Positions 1 to 11,764 of a DNA stretch of 64,000 nucleotides are shown one piece after another. Within the stretch, counting starts at the first letter, position 1. Each line of letters opens with the position of its first letter. Origin of the DNA: Lineus longissimus. Its lineage: Eukaryota > Nemertea > Pilidiophora > Heteronemertea > Lineidae. Under the pieces are notes generated by a model. The model ran no database searches, was not told the DNA's origin, and saw only the letters and a program-made list of their open reading frames with translations. The stretch spans positions 9,856,001 to 9,920,000 of the forward strand of contig NC_088323.1 of NCBI RefSeq assembly GCF_910592395.1, in the 5' to 3' direction. The translations under genes and the position numbers were made by a program.

Positions 1-14
1 CATGCTTACAATTG

Positions 15-345
15 GTTGACTTTGGGTGCCACCAACATTTGTCTCATAAGTAAAAATTGGTCGTGGACTTTGGGAGCCACTAAAGCTGTCTGACAGATTT
101 AAAGATTTTGGACTTTGGGAGCCAATAAATAGGTGTGGACTTTGGGAGCCACTGTGGACTTTGGGTGCCACAAAATCTGTCTGGTAGGATTGACCGTCGT
201 GGACTTTGGGGGCCACTATACTTGTTTGGCAGATGTCAACTGTCGTCAACTTTGGACATTGCTGGGTCTGACAGTTTCAGCATCAGGGACAGTAGATTTC
301 GTAGATTTTGGAAGCCTTGACAATCTAAGATGAGTGCCACTATTG
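15..345 (+). repeat. degenerate tandem array of a GGACTTTGGG unit
   Basis: A unit containing GTGGACTTTGGGAGCCACTA recurs irregularly, near 62, 107, 132, 150 and 200, at spacings of about 20-60 bp. A further copy stands alone near 1761. The short open frames here simply read through the repeat and are not genes. The array may extend left of the window. Confidence 0.75.
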
Positions 346-780
346 GGGGCAATAGTGCTGGTTAAAACAGGGAAGGGTTGGCATTGAAGTTATAAGACAT
401 ATGAAGAATAGATAGCCTAGATTATAAGGGGGCTATTGGTGTTGACAAGAAGTTCTGTTGTTGTGTAAATTAGGAATCATAGTTATTAAAGGGTTAATAA
501 TTTAGTATTTTTCCATTTTAAAGGGTTTAAAATGGTTCAGTATTTTTCAATGGGTATGTTTTATCCAAGTAGTCACTGAAGGAGTAATCTACAGTCAATT
601 TTTGTGTAGTATTTGGAATGGTCCAAATTTGAATTGTACTACAGGTGACAGGAGGATGTTTTAAGGTAGAATTCAAATATTAATAGTTGGTATGATTATT
701 TGAGACTTCATTTTGTGAAATGTAAGTCCGTAGCTACAGGGTTTAGAGGCTACTCTGTACGCCATAGTTGTGCGTGTAAG

Positions 781-1552
781 CAGTGACTGCCTTTTGAGGC
801 GCGCGCCCGCGCACCATCGCGCGCCTCAATTTTTTTTAGGTGAATGAAACATCGCGCGCCTGCCCTTTAAAATGCATTAAAAAATCGCGCGCCTAAAAAA
901 TGATTGCGACGCAGTGGAAAGTGATGCTAATTACACAGGGGTCAGTAAGTCAGACATTTCAATTATCAAACTATTTTTGTGCTAAAGACTAGGCCATGAT
1001 AGACAGAAATTATAGAAACCGGACGCGACTGCCGCAGGTGCACGAGCCGAGATGCAATATTCCCGCCGAAATTATATACTCAAGAGAAGACATACTATAC
1101 CGGTACTCCGACGTCAATCTCGCAGTTCTGGAAATATCTTTGCGGTAGTCTCGCGCGTACCGGATGTAACCCATCAAGCTTTTCTCCTTCAGAGAAATAC
1201 TGCGTTGCGCTCAAGTGCCTTATAAGGCTGTGAACAAAATTAACGTTCGACCAATGAGAAAGCCACATTACCCTGCATACGAGGTTGGACGCGTGATCAC
1301 TTAGTGACAAGTAAAAATAGAATCAGACCACATGTTTCTATATGTCAGAATGCTGCCGTTTGCGCTGTAGTACACGTGTGTTGTCCAAATTTTCGATTTC
1401 AAGCAAGTTTAAGGCCAACCTCGTGTCCACCAGACTAACGTTGTCGATGGATACCAGAAGAAAAGTTGGTTGGTGGTAAAAAAAACAGTGCACCTAGGAT
1501 TTTATGGTGCACTGAAAACCATGCACCTGGCTTTTTCAAAAGGCAGTCACTG
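781..1552. mobile_element. non-autonomous hAT-like DNA transposon, 772 bp
   Basis: The left end CAGTGACTGCCTTTTG is repeated as an exact inverted copy at 1537-1552. The flanks carry the same 7 bp, GTGTAAG, at 774-780 and 1553-1559, which reads as a target-site duplication. A CAGTG start is usual for hAT elements, although hAT normally duplicates 8 bp, so the class is tentative. No transposase is encoded. Inside, the CpG-rich word ATCGCGCGCCT occurs three times between 800 and 895, unlike the AT-rich surroundings. An inverted GTGCACC pair lies near the right end. Confidence 0.8.
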
Positions 1553-1559
1553 GTGTAAG

Positions 1560-2364
1560 AACAATGTAAAAAAAATTAGGAAAACAAACTCTGTCCCAAT
1601 GGTCCAGTTTGGTAAAAATCTGGTAATTGGTCGATTCTGACTGGATGATAATTGGGATTTGCGAGCCTTTGCTGAGTCCCTGTCAGATACTGGGCGCGGC
1701 GTCCAGAAGCATGGTGGACATGCTACAGCGTGGCAGCACGCTAAAATCTGACATAGTATGGTGGACTTTAGGTGCCACTAAAGCATGTAGGACATGCTTA
1801 ATATTATTTGGTTAGTGTTCAAAATTGCCATTTTGGTGTGCAGACTGGGACCAATTGGACAGTGTTTGGAGTAAAGCAATTCGTAATCAAGATTGATAAG
1901 GAATCCTGATCATAAGGGGTTAATCAGGCAAGTTGTAAGCACTTCAAGTGGTATTAATAGATGGTCATCATATTCTGGTATATAGAATCAATCATTGAAT
2001 TCGTTTTGTACTAAAGAAACAACTATTCTAAAATTCTGTAAGGTTGCAGAAATCCCAAGTCTGACGCTATTCGGTAGCATTATTTATTTTAAGACTGGAG
2101 TTTTTGCGGCTTTCATTGTAACAAGCCTCTAATTTTAAGATTTTGGTGGTAATTTACCAACTCTTGGTTCGCGCTGTTACTCAAATAGCTTTTATTTTGA
2201 AGCTAGGGTTGTTCGGGTTTTTGATATCAAATTACTTTGTAAAGCTTAGTTAGGTCGCTGTTACAATCATCCAGTTTCCAAACTCTTCGCGCCACCAAAT
2301 CATTAAAAAAATCCATGTAAAGTTGTATCATTTCAACTCAGAATTTTGTGGCAGTGATCTCATT
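1560..2364. other. no gene recognised
   Basis: This stretch holds one stray copy of the GGACTTT unit near 1761 and no coding signal I can support. The short frames are random. It abuts the LTR retrotransposon fragment. Confidence 0.5.
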
Positions 2365-3574
2365 GTGTTAATTTTATTTCTGAGATAGTTGCTTTAGGGG
2401 TAGATCTCATTGTTCCTTTGAAGCTTCAGCTCAATTTCACTGTTAAAATCACTGTAATAACTTCTTGGATCTGCTCTCTGACCCTGACCTAGATTTTTGT
2501 AAACTCAAGTGGTTTTGGCAGTCTGCCCATTTTAATGTTATTGTTGGCTTCCTGGAAGTTGGCTCTGTGCCAAGTAGGTCAGCTACAATGTAGATTGTAT
2601 AGTCCAGTCATTTTAAGAAACACAAAACTGTTCTGTCTAAAAGTATTTCATTTATTGTCAACTTTTGAAATGTAACTGAGTCGACTATACTGTAATAAAT
2701 TGTTCTTGTTGTTGATAAATAACTCCTGCTCATACAGCTTAGGTTTAAGTGGAAGGCCTTTGCACTTAACTTGGTGCCATGTTTTATATAATTGTAAACT
2801 ACGTGGACCCAGGGTTCTTTCGGTTTTCTTTTGGTATCATGCTGGTCTTTCTTTTGGTTACTTGAGGGCAAGTAACGGTCAAAAACTGGGGGAATTGTCG
2901 GGGAGTAGATTTATCTCGTTTCAATTTAAACTGGGTCAACGTGGTCCTATCGTATTTTAAATAATTCCGTAATCTTAGGATAGAGGCGCTGCCTCTTTTT
3001 ACAAATATGTGAAACCGGCGAGCACTGTGATTGGCTGATTGATTCACATTTTCACAAGTTCCTTTCCCGTCCCAATAAAAGGGCGCAACGGGGTTCTCGC
3101 AGGGGAGTCCGAAGCCGAATTTCACAGAAGAAAGACCGCAGTCGAGCCTTTGACAGTGCAGCGCACGTGTTTGAAGTGGGCGGAAGTTGCCCAGGTTCTT
3201 GTACTAAAATGCATCCATGTGGAGTTACGGATGTTTATCTTACTATGTCTTACACCTAGGATCTTGTACTATTAAATTTGTGTAGAGGGAGAAAAGTGTG
3301 ATACTAAAGCCGAAGGCAGTGTAGCAGACGGAGTAGTCCTTGTTCGTGATTGTGTTACTTCAGACACTTGTCTCGTTATGGATTGTCTTCAGCTGGTTGC
3401 GACGTGGAATTGATAATGTCTCCCTAGGCTATCCCTCTCTGATGTGTTGGAGGACTCAGACTTGCACTTGCAGCACTGTATGGGTGTCTCTTAGATACCG
3501 TCGGATCCAAGTAGCATATGCTAGCTACTAAAGAAAACTCGACTCAATTCGAGGAGGTCACCTTTCCCGCGACA
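2365..3574 (+). mobile_element. 3' end of an LTR retrotransposon (internal tail plus 3' LTR), copy 1
   Basis: This block recurs in inverted orientation at 11765-12965. The conserved part is about 530 bp of internal sequence, a purine-rich tract (AACTGGGGGAA, 2884-2894) and a 679-bp LTR. No gag or pol is present, so this is a 5'-truncated or internally rearranged copy. Frames shared between the two copies follow from the duplication and are not evidence of genes. Its right edge cuts the Tigger transposase at 3575, so the LTR element inserted after the Tigger. Confidence 0.75.
2896..3574 (+). repeat. long terminal repeat, 679 bp
   Basis: The LTR starts TGTCGGGGAG and ends CCCGCGACA, giving the TG...CA termini with a 5-bp inverted TGTCG/CGACA. 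A purine tract lies immediately upstream, as expected for a 3' LTR. CCCAATAAAAGG near 3073 is a possible TATA or poly(A) region. It differs from the other copy (669 bp) at few positions, including an 8-bp indel near 3525, so both insertions are fairly recent. Confidence 0.75.
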
Positions 3575-4724
3575 TAAATCCATGTATGACAGTTAGGTCC
3601 AAAGGCTGAACCAAAGAGGTGCAACCAGCGGGAATGTAATCCACTATCAATCCTGCTTCTGTAGCAACATTGCTGAAGTCTTCCGCTAAATGTGGACGAA
3701 ATCTGTCTAGAATTAGCATATTGCTTGCTGGTTCGGCATTTCCTACGATTGGTAAGAGGACATCGTTCAGCCATAGGTCTAGCGTTGCCGCATTCGCCCA
3801 ACCACTTCTTGAAGATGTTACCCTCACATTGTCTGGAATGTCATTGGCCCGCAATGCTCGGATTTCACGCAGAAACCCCGGCTCTCTAAAGATTATCTGC
3901 GCCGGGAGTTTAAGTCCATTGGTTCCGATGCCAAGCGTGACAGGACATCCCAGCCTGTGGTTTCCGCGACTCGTTCGTATATTCACGTTTTTGGTGCCCT
4001 TCTTTTCAGCCATGTATCGTGGTGGGAAGTCAGGCTGCATGAACGTTTCGTTCATGTTTAACAGGGTAGTTACATCCAAATCTCGAACAGTTTCCTGCAC
4101 CCGTCCCTGGAATTCTGCAACACGTGCTGCTGCATCCGCCGGTAATGTTGACGAGTTGGTCTTTGATCTTCTAAACGTAATATTTTTCCGTTTCATGAAT
4201 CCCGCCACGTGCACCCATCCATTGCTTGATTAAAAATCATGGTGCTGAGGCCTTTTGCATATCAGGCTGTCCCTTTCTGCATCTGGCCGATTGCCAAACC
4301 AGTCTCTAAACATTGTTTTCGCATAGTTTCTTAGATCTGATCTAGAGACAGGTAATCCCAATTCTCTGGTACCCGCAAACCCATGGTACACCTGCTGTTC
4401 AACCTCGGGCCATCGTCCATCGTGATCGTTCCGAACTCTCCTCGCATTTGGGACCGTTTCGAGTTGTTCAAGCAGGACATCTTGCGTCCGTATCCAGTCC
4501 GTTAGAGTCGACGTTGGGATATGATACCGTCGCGCATATTCCGTAGCATCCAGTATCCTGCCTTGGGTGATAAGGCCCTCACAATCCAGTACATGTCTCA
4601 CCTTTTCCTGAACGGTGTAGCTTCGATGCTTCCTTGGTAATGGTACATTTCCATCACCTTGCTGCATAGCATAGACATCATAAGCTGTAATTATCACAAC
4701 GTACACTAATGTTTTCTTCATCAT
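3575..4724 (-). pseudogene. Tigger/pogo-family transposase, inactivated
   Basis: The product of an intact relative would bind transposon ends through N-terminal CENP-B/psq-type helix-turn-helix domains and cut DNA with a DDD/DDE core. The N-terminal part (4230-4724; likely start Met at 4667) shows the basic SYTVQEKVRHVL helix region and a Tc5-type HTH. The catalytic part (to 3575) shows LNMNETF, LILDRFRPHL and VQPLDLTVI. Three defects are visible: a TAA stop at about 4230 just before SSNGW; Asn in place of the first catalytic Asp (NMN-ET, where the 40-kb copy has NMDQT); and loss of the C-terminus where the LTR element inserted. It is related to but clearly diverged from the copy at 40.1-41.6 kb. 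Confidence 0.85.
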
Positions 4725-5830
4725 GAGGTCTATGCTCAGAGTGATTCTTACTAGGTTTAGGCTGACTGAATAGGACTAGACAACATTACATCACAAACAT
4801 CCAAGTGACACTTTTCATAGATGTGTCTTTACAAAAAGCTTTGTGCTTTAGAAACAACGAAGACAAGTTCAATTAAAATCTGAATTGTGAATTCCTCCAC
4901 GTTTTTAATAGTGTCTTATCAAACGGAAATGTTTGACAAAAGACCATCATTCTGCTGACGGTCATTTTGTGTGAAATGAACATCGTACGCATGAAATTAA
5001 CCAAAAGCACGTTTGATAACTGCACAGTCAAAGCTTTCAATGGAAGGACTGGCCATGAATTGCAGTTGCTCCATTTGGTACCCCATATGAATATGCTAAT
5101 GATTTAACTTAGGCCTTTTGCGATCTGACCGAACCCGGCTTAATAGAGTCTTCACAGTATTTACATTACAACCGACTCGAAGACTTTTGGTACAATGGAG
5201 GCCAATACCTGAAACCGGGAGCACTGTTCAATTGATTGGTTTTAAGACTGAACACATTATTATAATGATGGGTGGCGTAGACGTTCACTGGATTGGGGTG
5301 TGTGTTAGCCAGGTGATCAAGCTGTTGCATGGTCAAATTCTGAGCGGTTCTTTCCCTGTTTTGGACAGAAATCAAATTTTTCTCGAGCAGTAAAATAACT
5401 ATAGTCCTTCACGTGAAAACCGGTATTTTTTAAATAACCTAAGAAAAAAAATTTAAATTCGCGGTCATTAGTGATTTGGGGGTCTGGTTTGAAATTGTCG
5501 GTTTGGGGTGGCTTTAGGTGCTCGAGGCGAATGCTGCGCTAATTACTGACCTGTATTCATCGCATAAATGAACTGAGTGCCGTAGAAAGAGGAAATCAGT
5601 AAATGCAATGTACTGCAGCATAGAATAACTCATTATGGCTGTAACTGTAGGCCTACATGTGGACATGACCCAAAATGACAGTTGATAGCCTCGTTTCTCC
5701 ATGCGCCGATTCGAACTATCCTACGGAGTGGCCAACCTCAAACGCCTGATATTCACGGTGTACTTCAGTTTTTAGCTCAGCTGACTCAGTCAGCCGAGCT
5801 TGTCAAATAAGTTGTTCAGTGGCGTCCGTC
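4725..5830. other. no gene recognised
   Basis: AT-rich sequence between the Tigger remnant and a microsatellite. It probably includes the 5' non-coding part of the Tigger element; I could not find its terminal repeat. The open frames are short and lack family motifs. Confidence 0.45.
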
Positions 5831-5831
5831 T

Positions 5832-5897
5832 GTCCATCCATCCATCCATCCATCCATCCATCCATCCATCCATCCATCCATCCATCCATCCATCCAT

Positions 5898-5931
<34 letters not shown>
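5832..5931. repeat. (TCCA)n microsatellite
   Basis: About 24 uninterrupted tetranucleotide units. The WMDG-repeat frame on the minus strand is a product of this microsatellite. Confidence 0.95.
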
Positions 5932-5939
5932 GTTAAACA

Positions 5940-8900
5940 CCTGGTGCACATTTTGAATTGAGTAGAGCTAGAGGCCCTCAAATTAGCGTGTGAGTACATC
6001 AGGAGTAAGGGTACGTTGACACAAAAAATTGGAGCGATGCGCCTAAAAATAAGCATACTACGGCAATCGGAGCGTCAAGTTGAAATAGTGCAATTTCTCA
6101 TGAATTATTCATTGGACAAACAACAGCTTATTTCCCCTGAAAGACAAAGATTTGCATATAATTATCACCAAAGGATTTTAAATTTCGACGAAGTTTAAGT
6201 GGTGTTATCACATGTTATGTAATTGGCAAGAAGCCAAGTGGTTTTCAAAATTCGCGGGGAACTACTATTATTACTATGCTCATTCAGGGTTCATGCTCAA
6301 TCTGGGCATATGAGCTCTCGATTCGCGAAGTTTTAGACGATGATTTCGCCCAATATGGCTCAGATTTTTTAATGTAAGCAAGCACAAGGTGTTGTTGGTA
6401 GTAAACACCGCAATGGTAGACGTTATTGCTATCTAATTGGGCGTTTTAATCTAAAATCGCTGTTTTATTGTCTAAATTAGCGCTGATTAGAAGGAATTTC
6501 CCGCTAATGACGACAACAGAATTCCCTTCTTCAATGACGGGTCGCTTCTGTCAATAACAATAAAACAACAGAAAATATGAAAATATGAAAAAATGGCTTA
6601 CCATTAGGGCCTATGCTAGGAGCGGAAATTATATTATTTTGTTTCTATTTGCAGGTTTTTAAACCTAGTCTGAGAGTTTCGTAAATAATTTATATTTCTA
6701 AAATCGATTCTTCGCATTTCTATGTTCTGTTCACTTCTGAAGTGCAAGGTAAGTCTGTCATGTTTCTGTGATGCTGGTCGAAAAACGTTTAGATTGCGTT
6801 AAATATGCAAATATGCGTTTGATAATCAAGTGCCAGTGGTTCATTATCATGCACAGTGTGATGTATGGTTGGTAGTTTGTAAGGAATTCGGTAGCCTACA
6901 CTCACTGACAGACATTTGATTTGTTCTGATGCTGTGCTACAGCTAGGCCTCCTAGGGTATGTCTCACCTTGGATTTATTTCAATTGTTATATTTTGTCTT
7001 CGCTTTCGCGTAACCTATGCGTACCATAAATGACATAGGCCTAATAGTATGTATTTTCCTGGATCAGCGCAGAGTGTATCCACTATAAATCCATCCAGTG
7101 GGCCTGTTGTACATTTATAGAGTATCAGACATGGTTGTGACTCCAAGACATGTAGAGACGAGTTCGTGACTCGGAGAGACGGGTTGTCCATAAAGAGATG
7201 AGGTTGTGACTCTGAGACAGGTTGTGCATATTGAGACAAGGTTGTGACTTGCAAGGTTGTGATTCTGGAGACAAGTTGAAGAATGTAAACTAGGGAGTGA
7301 TGTCTGCTGTCTACTTTGTTATCTATTTTAAAAAAATTTGAAAAAAAAAGATTTATCTACATGTAGGCGTAGTGATTGTACAGCTGTTTGTATCAAGATA
7401 TAAAGTAGTGACTGATGAATGATGAATCATTTATTTTATTTTTTTCTATTTTCAGATACCAGGTGCTGATACCCATTGTCTTCGCTGAATTTGGTGGCTG
7501 TTGTAGTATTGAATTTGCCTCCCCATCAGGGTCGCACCTATTGGAAAAAGGTTGATTGCATCTAGGCAATCCAAGATCTATTGCCTCCGTGCAATCCAAT
7601 AAACCTCTCAAAATCTATTGCCTAATCCAATAAGTCTATTTATGTTAACATTGCCTGTAATTGTAAACATTCATTTGTACGTATCAAAATATCATGCTTT
7701 TTACATGTCTGTTTAATTTAAGGCAACTCATAAAAAAGGTTATCCAAAACTAACCAGCTACTACTTTCACAAGCAACCATAATTTAAAGCAAAACCTTCT
7801 TCCTAAACATGGCAAATTTAATCTCGGATTACCTTTTTATTGACTCACCTTGTATATATTCTATTCCATAGCACCATCTTGATCAGGGATTCCCGTGTAA
7901 TTTTTTTACTTTTACATTATATTCATGAATATATCTGATTCCCATGTGATTTTCTTAATTTTAATCAACCTTTTTAAGTAAATTCCAATCACCTGCTGGG
8001 CAGGTCAATCTTGAACAATAAAGTTTATTTTGTTTATCAACTCTTTGTTGTTGTCTTTTCTTCAGTGCAACTAACACCATCCCAAACATTTGACTGCATC
8101 AACACACTAGCCCTCCCCCCTGTTCACCAGTTCAGCTGAGCGCCAGGCCCTTGGGCCTCTTGTTATTGTTCGGATTCAGGGGGCCACGCCCATCAGACCC
8201 ATCTCCAAGTCAACCCCTTATCGCTAAGATTGTCTCACTTATACACTTATTTACCCTAGAGATAAGGTGATTAAGATCTTAGTTTTAGGACCACTTAAAG
8301 AATGGCATTGGTCACCTCCAGGTGGTGCTTTTCGATGACGACATGTTTTTTTCCGTCCCCCGGTACGCTACCAGGGACCTACAATGCTTGAAATGTACTA
8401 CAAGATTGCTCGTTTGTGAAGAGAGAGGGATTTTATTTCGCCAGTCGAATAATTTATTCAATGCTTGTTCTTCGGGGATGCTCATAAAACATTTTCTTTA
8501 TACACTAAAATTACTCGGCGTGGGGCCACGTGTATTACATGATGGGCGATTTCAAAGTTGATTTAGTTTTAAATACGCCAAGCTTTTAGGGCTTTTATGT
8601 AGCAACAATGCAACATTTGGGGAAACACTGTGAGTAACGTACATCAGACCTAATGCTAGGAGTGGACAGCCTTGCTTGAAGAAACTGTTCATTTAGGACT
8701 GCTGAAAAAAGCTGTGAAACGTTCCCCAAATGAACACTAACACCAAAAATCATCCAATGTACTTCTGCTGCCTTAATTAGAGTATGCTGACTGCGAGTAA
8801 ACTGACACTCTATCAGCAGAGCACGAGCACCAGCGGCTCTAATCACAAAAATGCGGCTATTTAGCCTGCGTCACTACCGTTCTTTCTCGTTTAGCATATC

Positions 8901-8960
8901 CATTTAGTTATCATATAATATTTCCGTTAATATAGCCGTTTATACTAATATGTAAAGTCA
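5940..8960. other. no gene recognised; one degenerate tandem repeat
   Basis: From about 7130 to 7277 a roughly 35-bp unit containing GACAAGGTTGTGACT is repeated four to five times with many changes. Near 7555-7630 the word ATCTATTGCCT occurs twice beside CAATCCAA words. The rest is AT-rich with no recognisable coding or RNA gene. Confidence 0.45.
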
Positions 8961-8965
8961 AGGAC

Positions 8966-9142
8966 TTAGTGAGCCCCCCTTTAGGTCGGGGGAGCTCCCC
9001 CGAACCCCCCTACGAGCATATGTTAAGTGCAAGCTCTAACAACTACAGCTGTTACAATGGGGGGACACCCCCCAAACCCCCCTCCGTCGACATAGGTTTT
9101 TATCAGTGCGTTGGGGGGAAGCTCCCCCCAAACCCCCCGGTG
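8966..9142. repeat. G/C-tract hairpin repeat, three units
   Basis: Three related units at about 8988, 9058 and 9113 each have a run of five or six G, a short AGCT or ACA spacer, a run of C, then AAC and another C run. Each unit can fold into a G/C hairpin, and the C tracts could form a quadruplex or i-motif on one strand. A longer G run (about 14) follows at 9178. Confidence 0.75.
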
Positions 9143-9199
9143 GACAGTCAACTAGCCCTTCTGTGTCATACTGCTGGAGGGGGGGGGGGGGTGCGATGG

Positions 9200-10291
9200 G
9201 ACCATCCATATAGTTCCTTCCGACACATTTTTGTATTGGTAATGTAATACATTGTGATTGTCCTTATTCACGGGAATCGGGCGTTTCCAGTGATATACGA
9301 CACTTAAATGGATTGTCCTCATGCATTCACTTTGGAAACGCATTTTAAAATAGATGTCACGTCCTGTTAATGGGGCACGTCATCATCGCGTACATTTGGG
9401 AAAAACTCCCTAACGAGACCGGAGCAGACGGCTGAAAGTAGTTTAATTATTGGACGCTAGGGTTCAGAATGTCGCTCACCCGAATTTTTCACGCAACTTT
9501 TGCTAAATAGAGCTAGTTCTAGTTTGTAATTCATTTTGATACTTCTGATTTGGGTAGTAGACTAAAATAACTTAGTCGTCAGTGTGGTTTTAAGCAGGAA
9601 AAACGTATTTTTTTTTCTTAAAGTGCCTTTTTTGGACGGGTGTGTGCGATTGTTTTGTTTTTATGTCACGTGACCTCGACCATGTCGACACAAAATTGAA
9701 ATAAACCACCCTTTTCTGTCATTATTTAGGACGGATATTTCTCTAATAAAAATATTAATATAATTGGCCAATTTCTTAGGCATATGATGTAGCGAATTCC
9801 CATGAAGATTTAAATTTAATTTAACTTAATTTCAACCAATGGGATAGCAACCACCACCGGAAGATCGCGGAGAAATCGGTAAACTCAACGGAGTTAATTC
9901 AGAAAAATACCAAAAAAAATTGTTTGTTGGATATACAATATAGTTACTCTCTTTATTTCTCTTCATTCATTTACATTATATACTCCCGCACACACGTGTA
10001 TCTTAAGAGCCCCTCCTAAGAGGGGGGCTTAATAAAATGTCGGTTTCTACGATTTGCAAAGTTATTATTTTTTGAAGAATATCCTTAATTGTCAAACATT
10101 TATATTAATTGACGTGGTGTATAGAAGGGGAACGTGCGGCGAATAGCAGACCAGGGTTATCCCCGTTCATTCCCTTCCTTTATCATACGTCCATATCGCG
10201 GCATCACTATATAACAATTCACTCGTGGGTCTCGGAGGAGACGAGCACTGAGGGCCCTCGTCGATTGTGGACATGGTGGAAGACCAGTGTT
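9200..10291. other. no gene recognised
   Basis: AT-rich spacer up to the foldback element, with no family motifs in any frame. Confidence 0.4.
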
Positions 10292-10301
10292 CAATAGTAA
10301 T

Positions 10302-10467
10302 GGGTGTCTACAAAACCAAGACCCAAGACCCAAGACCCAAGACCTACAAAACCAAGACCCCCACCTACAAAACCAAGACCTACAAAACCAAGACCCATCA
10401 ACATCTTGGGTCTTGGTTTTGTAGGTCTTGGGTCTTGGGTCTTGGGTCTTGGTTTTGTAGACACCCC
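10302..10467. repeat. left end: 166-bp palindrome of AAGACCC repeats
   Basis: The left terminus is a full hairpin: it starts GGGTGTCTAC and ends GTAGACACCC, with short tandem AAGACCC/ACAAAACC units in each arm. The right terminus (about 13019-13077) has a single arm. The KPRPKTQDPRP-like frames here are repeat translation. Confidence 0.85.
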
Positions 10468-10959
10468 TGCCGATGGAGCAGAAAGCATGACTGCACTACG
10501 ATTATACACTACGATCGGCGATTGCCGTTATACCAATTATGCTTCCCTCGCTGCTTTTGGCATTATATAACACATACGGGTACGGGTGTGTCAGGTAGTT
10601 GGAACAGCCGCTCTTGCAGTGGATTTTGTTGCTTTTTCGCGGGGTTTTGTATAGGACGTAGGAGCAAAAAAAGCTTGATCTCAGGTTGGTGATACACCTG
10701 CATTTCCAATCGAATTTGGCCATCTTAGACGTGACACGTTTGAGATAGGTAATAGATGTCTGACGAGCTAGTTTCCTCTGACAAGAGAGCTTGATTGTCA
10801 TTAAAGAATACCTAATGCAAGATGGGGGGGGGGCTTTTATATGTTTTCGCGACTCATTTTCTTGTCAGTTGTTTATTTGCTGCCTTGAATTGGTGGCAAT
10901 TTTCACGGTTGTAAATGAGCTTATAGTAACGACATACGCTTATGAGCTGTACGTTTACT

Positions 10960-11155
10960 GACCTACTTTTAACCATGTTACTCCAAGTGGAGCATAGGTG
11001 GCCAACAAGATTTTTCCGCTTCCTCTCCTGGGCAGTTCTCTCAACTTGGGTCCAGTTCCTCCCTATCTTCCTAACCTCGTGTTCTGTTGATCGTCGCCAT
11101 GTGGTCCACGGCCTTCCCGGGCGCTGTCTGCCTCGCGGATCCCACCTGAGTGCAT
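10960..11155 (-). pseudogene. C-terminal fragment of a LINE reverse-transcriptase ORF
   Basis: The minus-strand frame reads RWDPRGRQRPGRPWTTWRR, then a stretch ending in NLVGHLCSTWS. The pattern W-P-G-R-x-R-G-R-P-x-x-T-W-R-R ... LV-x-LC is the familiar tail of several LINE ORF2 proteins. No RT core is present nearby. It is a short dead remnant inside the foldback element. Confidence 0.5.
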
Positions 11156-11764
11156 GACTTGTACACCATATCTATATTGCTTCCAAAAAGACCGAAGGCT
11201 GGTGGTACGCCGTCATAATCTTCTTACAGCGATATCATTAGCAACGATTTGCACGCTGCTAACATCATGAAGTTTACACTTGACTACCCAGCCGCGATAT
11301 TATTCCACAGGGACGTTTACGATGTTTACCCAAGACGACAAAGGGAGACGAGACCAACTTCACATGGAATGTTGATCAGAAATGTGCATCCAATGATTAT
11401 GAGACTGCCATCTTGACATACAAGATTTTGATACATTTACGACTCATTTTTGTAGTCGGACCTATCCTTATGGCATGGTTACTGCACATAGAAGGGTAGG
11501 ATTTAGACTGTCATCTCGATGTCGGTCATTTACACAGATCACTTCGACCTCGATCAAAAAGCCACGTTATTTTTTGTATGTAGTAAAGTGATTCGCTATA
11601 CACAAGAACTACATGTAATTGTATATAGGTTTCTGGCAAATGTACGTCTATTCGCCAGTTTATTCGTCACCAGAATCTGTTATAAACATTGATTCTGACT
11701 TCGCTGAGGACCCAAGTTGTCCTTTCACGGGGTTAAATGCTGAAGAAGATAATTTATTTATTAA

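Noticed and set aside
2799-3125. Open frame conserved between 2.8 and 12.2 kb
   Set aside because: The two regions are copies of the same LTR fragment, so conservation follows from duplication; no domain is visible.
5790-6056. Protein with WMDG repeats
   Set aside because: It is the translation of a TCCA microsatellite.
10267-10692. KPRPKTQDPRP-type repeat proteins on both strands
   Set aside because: They are translations of the palindromic AAGACCC repeats at the end of a transposon.
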